Assembly: GCA_024195585.1 (NCBI GenBank) | Contig: SWBL01000046.1 | Span: forward strand, 144,829-208,828 | DNA: 64,000 bases | Origin: Aureobasidium sp. EXF-3400 | Taxonomy: Eukaryota; Ascomycota; Dothideomycetes; Dothideales; Saccotheciaceae | Reading direction: 5' to 3' | Part shown: positions 63,604-64,000 of the stretch, one piece after another | How positions within the stretch are numbered: the first letter of the stretch is position 1 | Layout of the letters: each line of letters starts with the position of its first letter | Notes under the pieces: generated by a model | The model's database searches: none | The model's input: only the letters and a program-made list of their open reading frames with translations | Told to the model about the DNA's origin: nothing | Position numbers and translations under genes: made by a program

Positions 63604-63716
63604 ATCGCGTCGGTAGGCACGGTCGGTAGGTACAGTTAGCGTCGATCGCGTCGGTAGGTAGGGTCGGCGTCGGTCGCGTTAGCGGGCTCGTCGGCGGGCT
63701 CGTCGGTAGGCTTTCC
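63604..63716. repeat. GC-rich minisatellite of cgtcggtagg-type units
   Basis: Variants of gcgtcggtagg, gtcggtaggta and ggctcgtcggcgg follow one another for about 110 bases inside otherwise TpA-rich sequence. It is rich in CpG, in line with sparing of CpG during mutation. Confidence 0.7.
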
Positions 63717-64000
63717 TATTCGAGCGCGTCTACTAAGCTACCTCCGCACGAATCGAGCGCTAATTGTTTTGCCTTTAGATGTTTTAAAGCTTCCTCTTCC
63801 TTCCTCTTTACTCTAAGCAACATACTATACCTTAACCCTCTCTCTATATGCTCTTGCATGTATTCTAAGCATCTCTTCCCTTTGCTAAACCTCTATATGC
63901 GCTTATGTCAAGGGGCGAAGTCGGGAATAGATAACAGTACGTGGATACGGGTCTAGGCTATATGACGAGACGTAGACAAGGAGACAAAGAGGTAATAGGG

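Larger units (their letters stand above)
59690..64000. other. RIP-like TpA-rich mutated region
   Basis: Words such as ctag, tta and gta dominate while CpA and TpG are scarce; CpG is largely kept. In 62281-62340 I count 11 TA, 3 CA and 4 TG, against 0 TA, 4 CA and 4 TG in 59341-59400. No frame over about 115 codons survives. This is the signature of repeat-induced point mutation. No terminal repeats or transposase domain could be recognised, and the right limit is beyond the window. Confidence 0.8.

Noticed and set aside
59201..64000. Giant transposon (Starship) cargo or a telomere-linked RecQ helicase
   Set aside because: No tyrosine recombinase, telomeric repeat or RecQ motif is visible. 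The helicase motifs are SNF2-type.
1..64000. CRISPR arrays, operons and ribosome binding sites
   Set aside because: The introns and gene families show a eukaryotic nuclear genome, and no spaced direct-repeat array is present.

Overview
The window is genomic DNA of a filamentous ascomycete, most likely a dothideomycete. The genes are closely spaced and lie on both strands. Introns are short (mostly 46-60 nt), with GTAAGT or GTATGT-like donors, CTAAC or CTGAC branch sites and YAG acceptors. Families typical of filamentous ascomycetes are present: a Ppo-type fatty-acid dioxygenase, DUF3176 and DUF3433 membrane proteins, an esterase-NB-ARC-ankyrin NLR, PRISE-like reductases and GPI cell-wall proteins. 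The last 4.3 kb looks RIP-mutated. All exon models were built by hand from frame continuity and splice signals, with no transcript data.

Layout. 1-4.2 kb: the 5' part of SMC6 (runs off the left edge) diverging from a JJJ1/DNAJC21-type J protein. 5.9-8.0 kb: a two-domain HypX/HoxX-like protein. 8.0-10 kb: gene-free DNA with a 12-bp tandem repeat next to a tRNA-like element. 10-15.6 kb: an ECD/SGT1-type acidic protein, an F-box-like protein and a DUF2235 hydrolase. 16.9-20.2 kb: a PpoA-like oxylipin synthase. 21-33.4 kb is an accessory block: a DUF3176 membrane protein, an alpha/beta hydrolase, a large NLR with one in-frame stop, and a DUF3433 pseudogene. 33.8-49.8 kb is dense and mostly housekeeping: PRISE-like reductase, a small Mrx7-like protein with an 18-nt microexon, a tyrosine phosphatase, MON1, RPA34, GRC3, NDUFA13, TRM10, a small secreted protein and a DUF6640-like membrane protein. 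50-58.1 kb: two hypothetical proteins, the chitin-synthase activator SKT5/CHS4 and a repeat-containing GPI wall protein. 59.2-64 kb: an SNF2 helicase relic that crosses a sharp boundary from normal to TpA-rich DNA.

Functional links. Several genes serve ribosome or RNA metabolism (JJJ1 in 60S maturation, RPA34 in Pol I, GRC3 in rRNA processing and Pol I termination, TRM10 in tRNA methylation). RPA34 and GRC3 share a divergent promoter. SKT5 and the GPI protein are cell-wall genes. The NLR is the likely non-self recognition or allorecognition gene, and with its degraded neighbour it marks the fast-evolving part of the window. The most notable items are the NLR with its stop and its near-uniform ankyrin array, the HypX homologue in a eukaryote, the microexon gene hidden behind a longer decoy frame, the tRNA-like element with its 12-mer tail, and the partly RIPped helicase.
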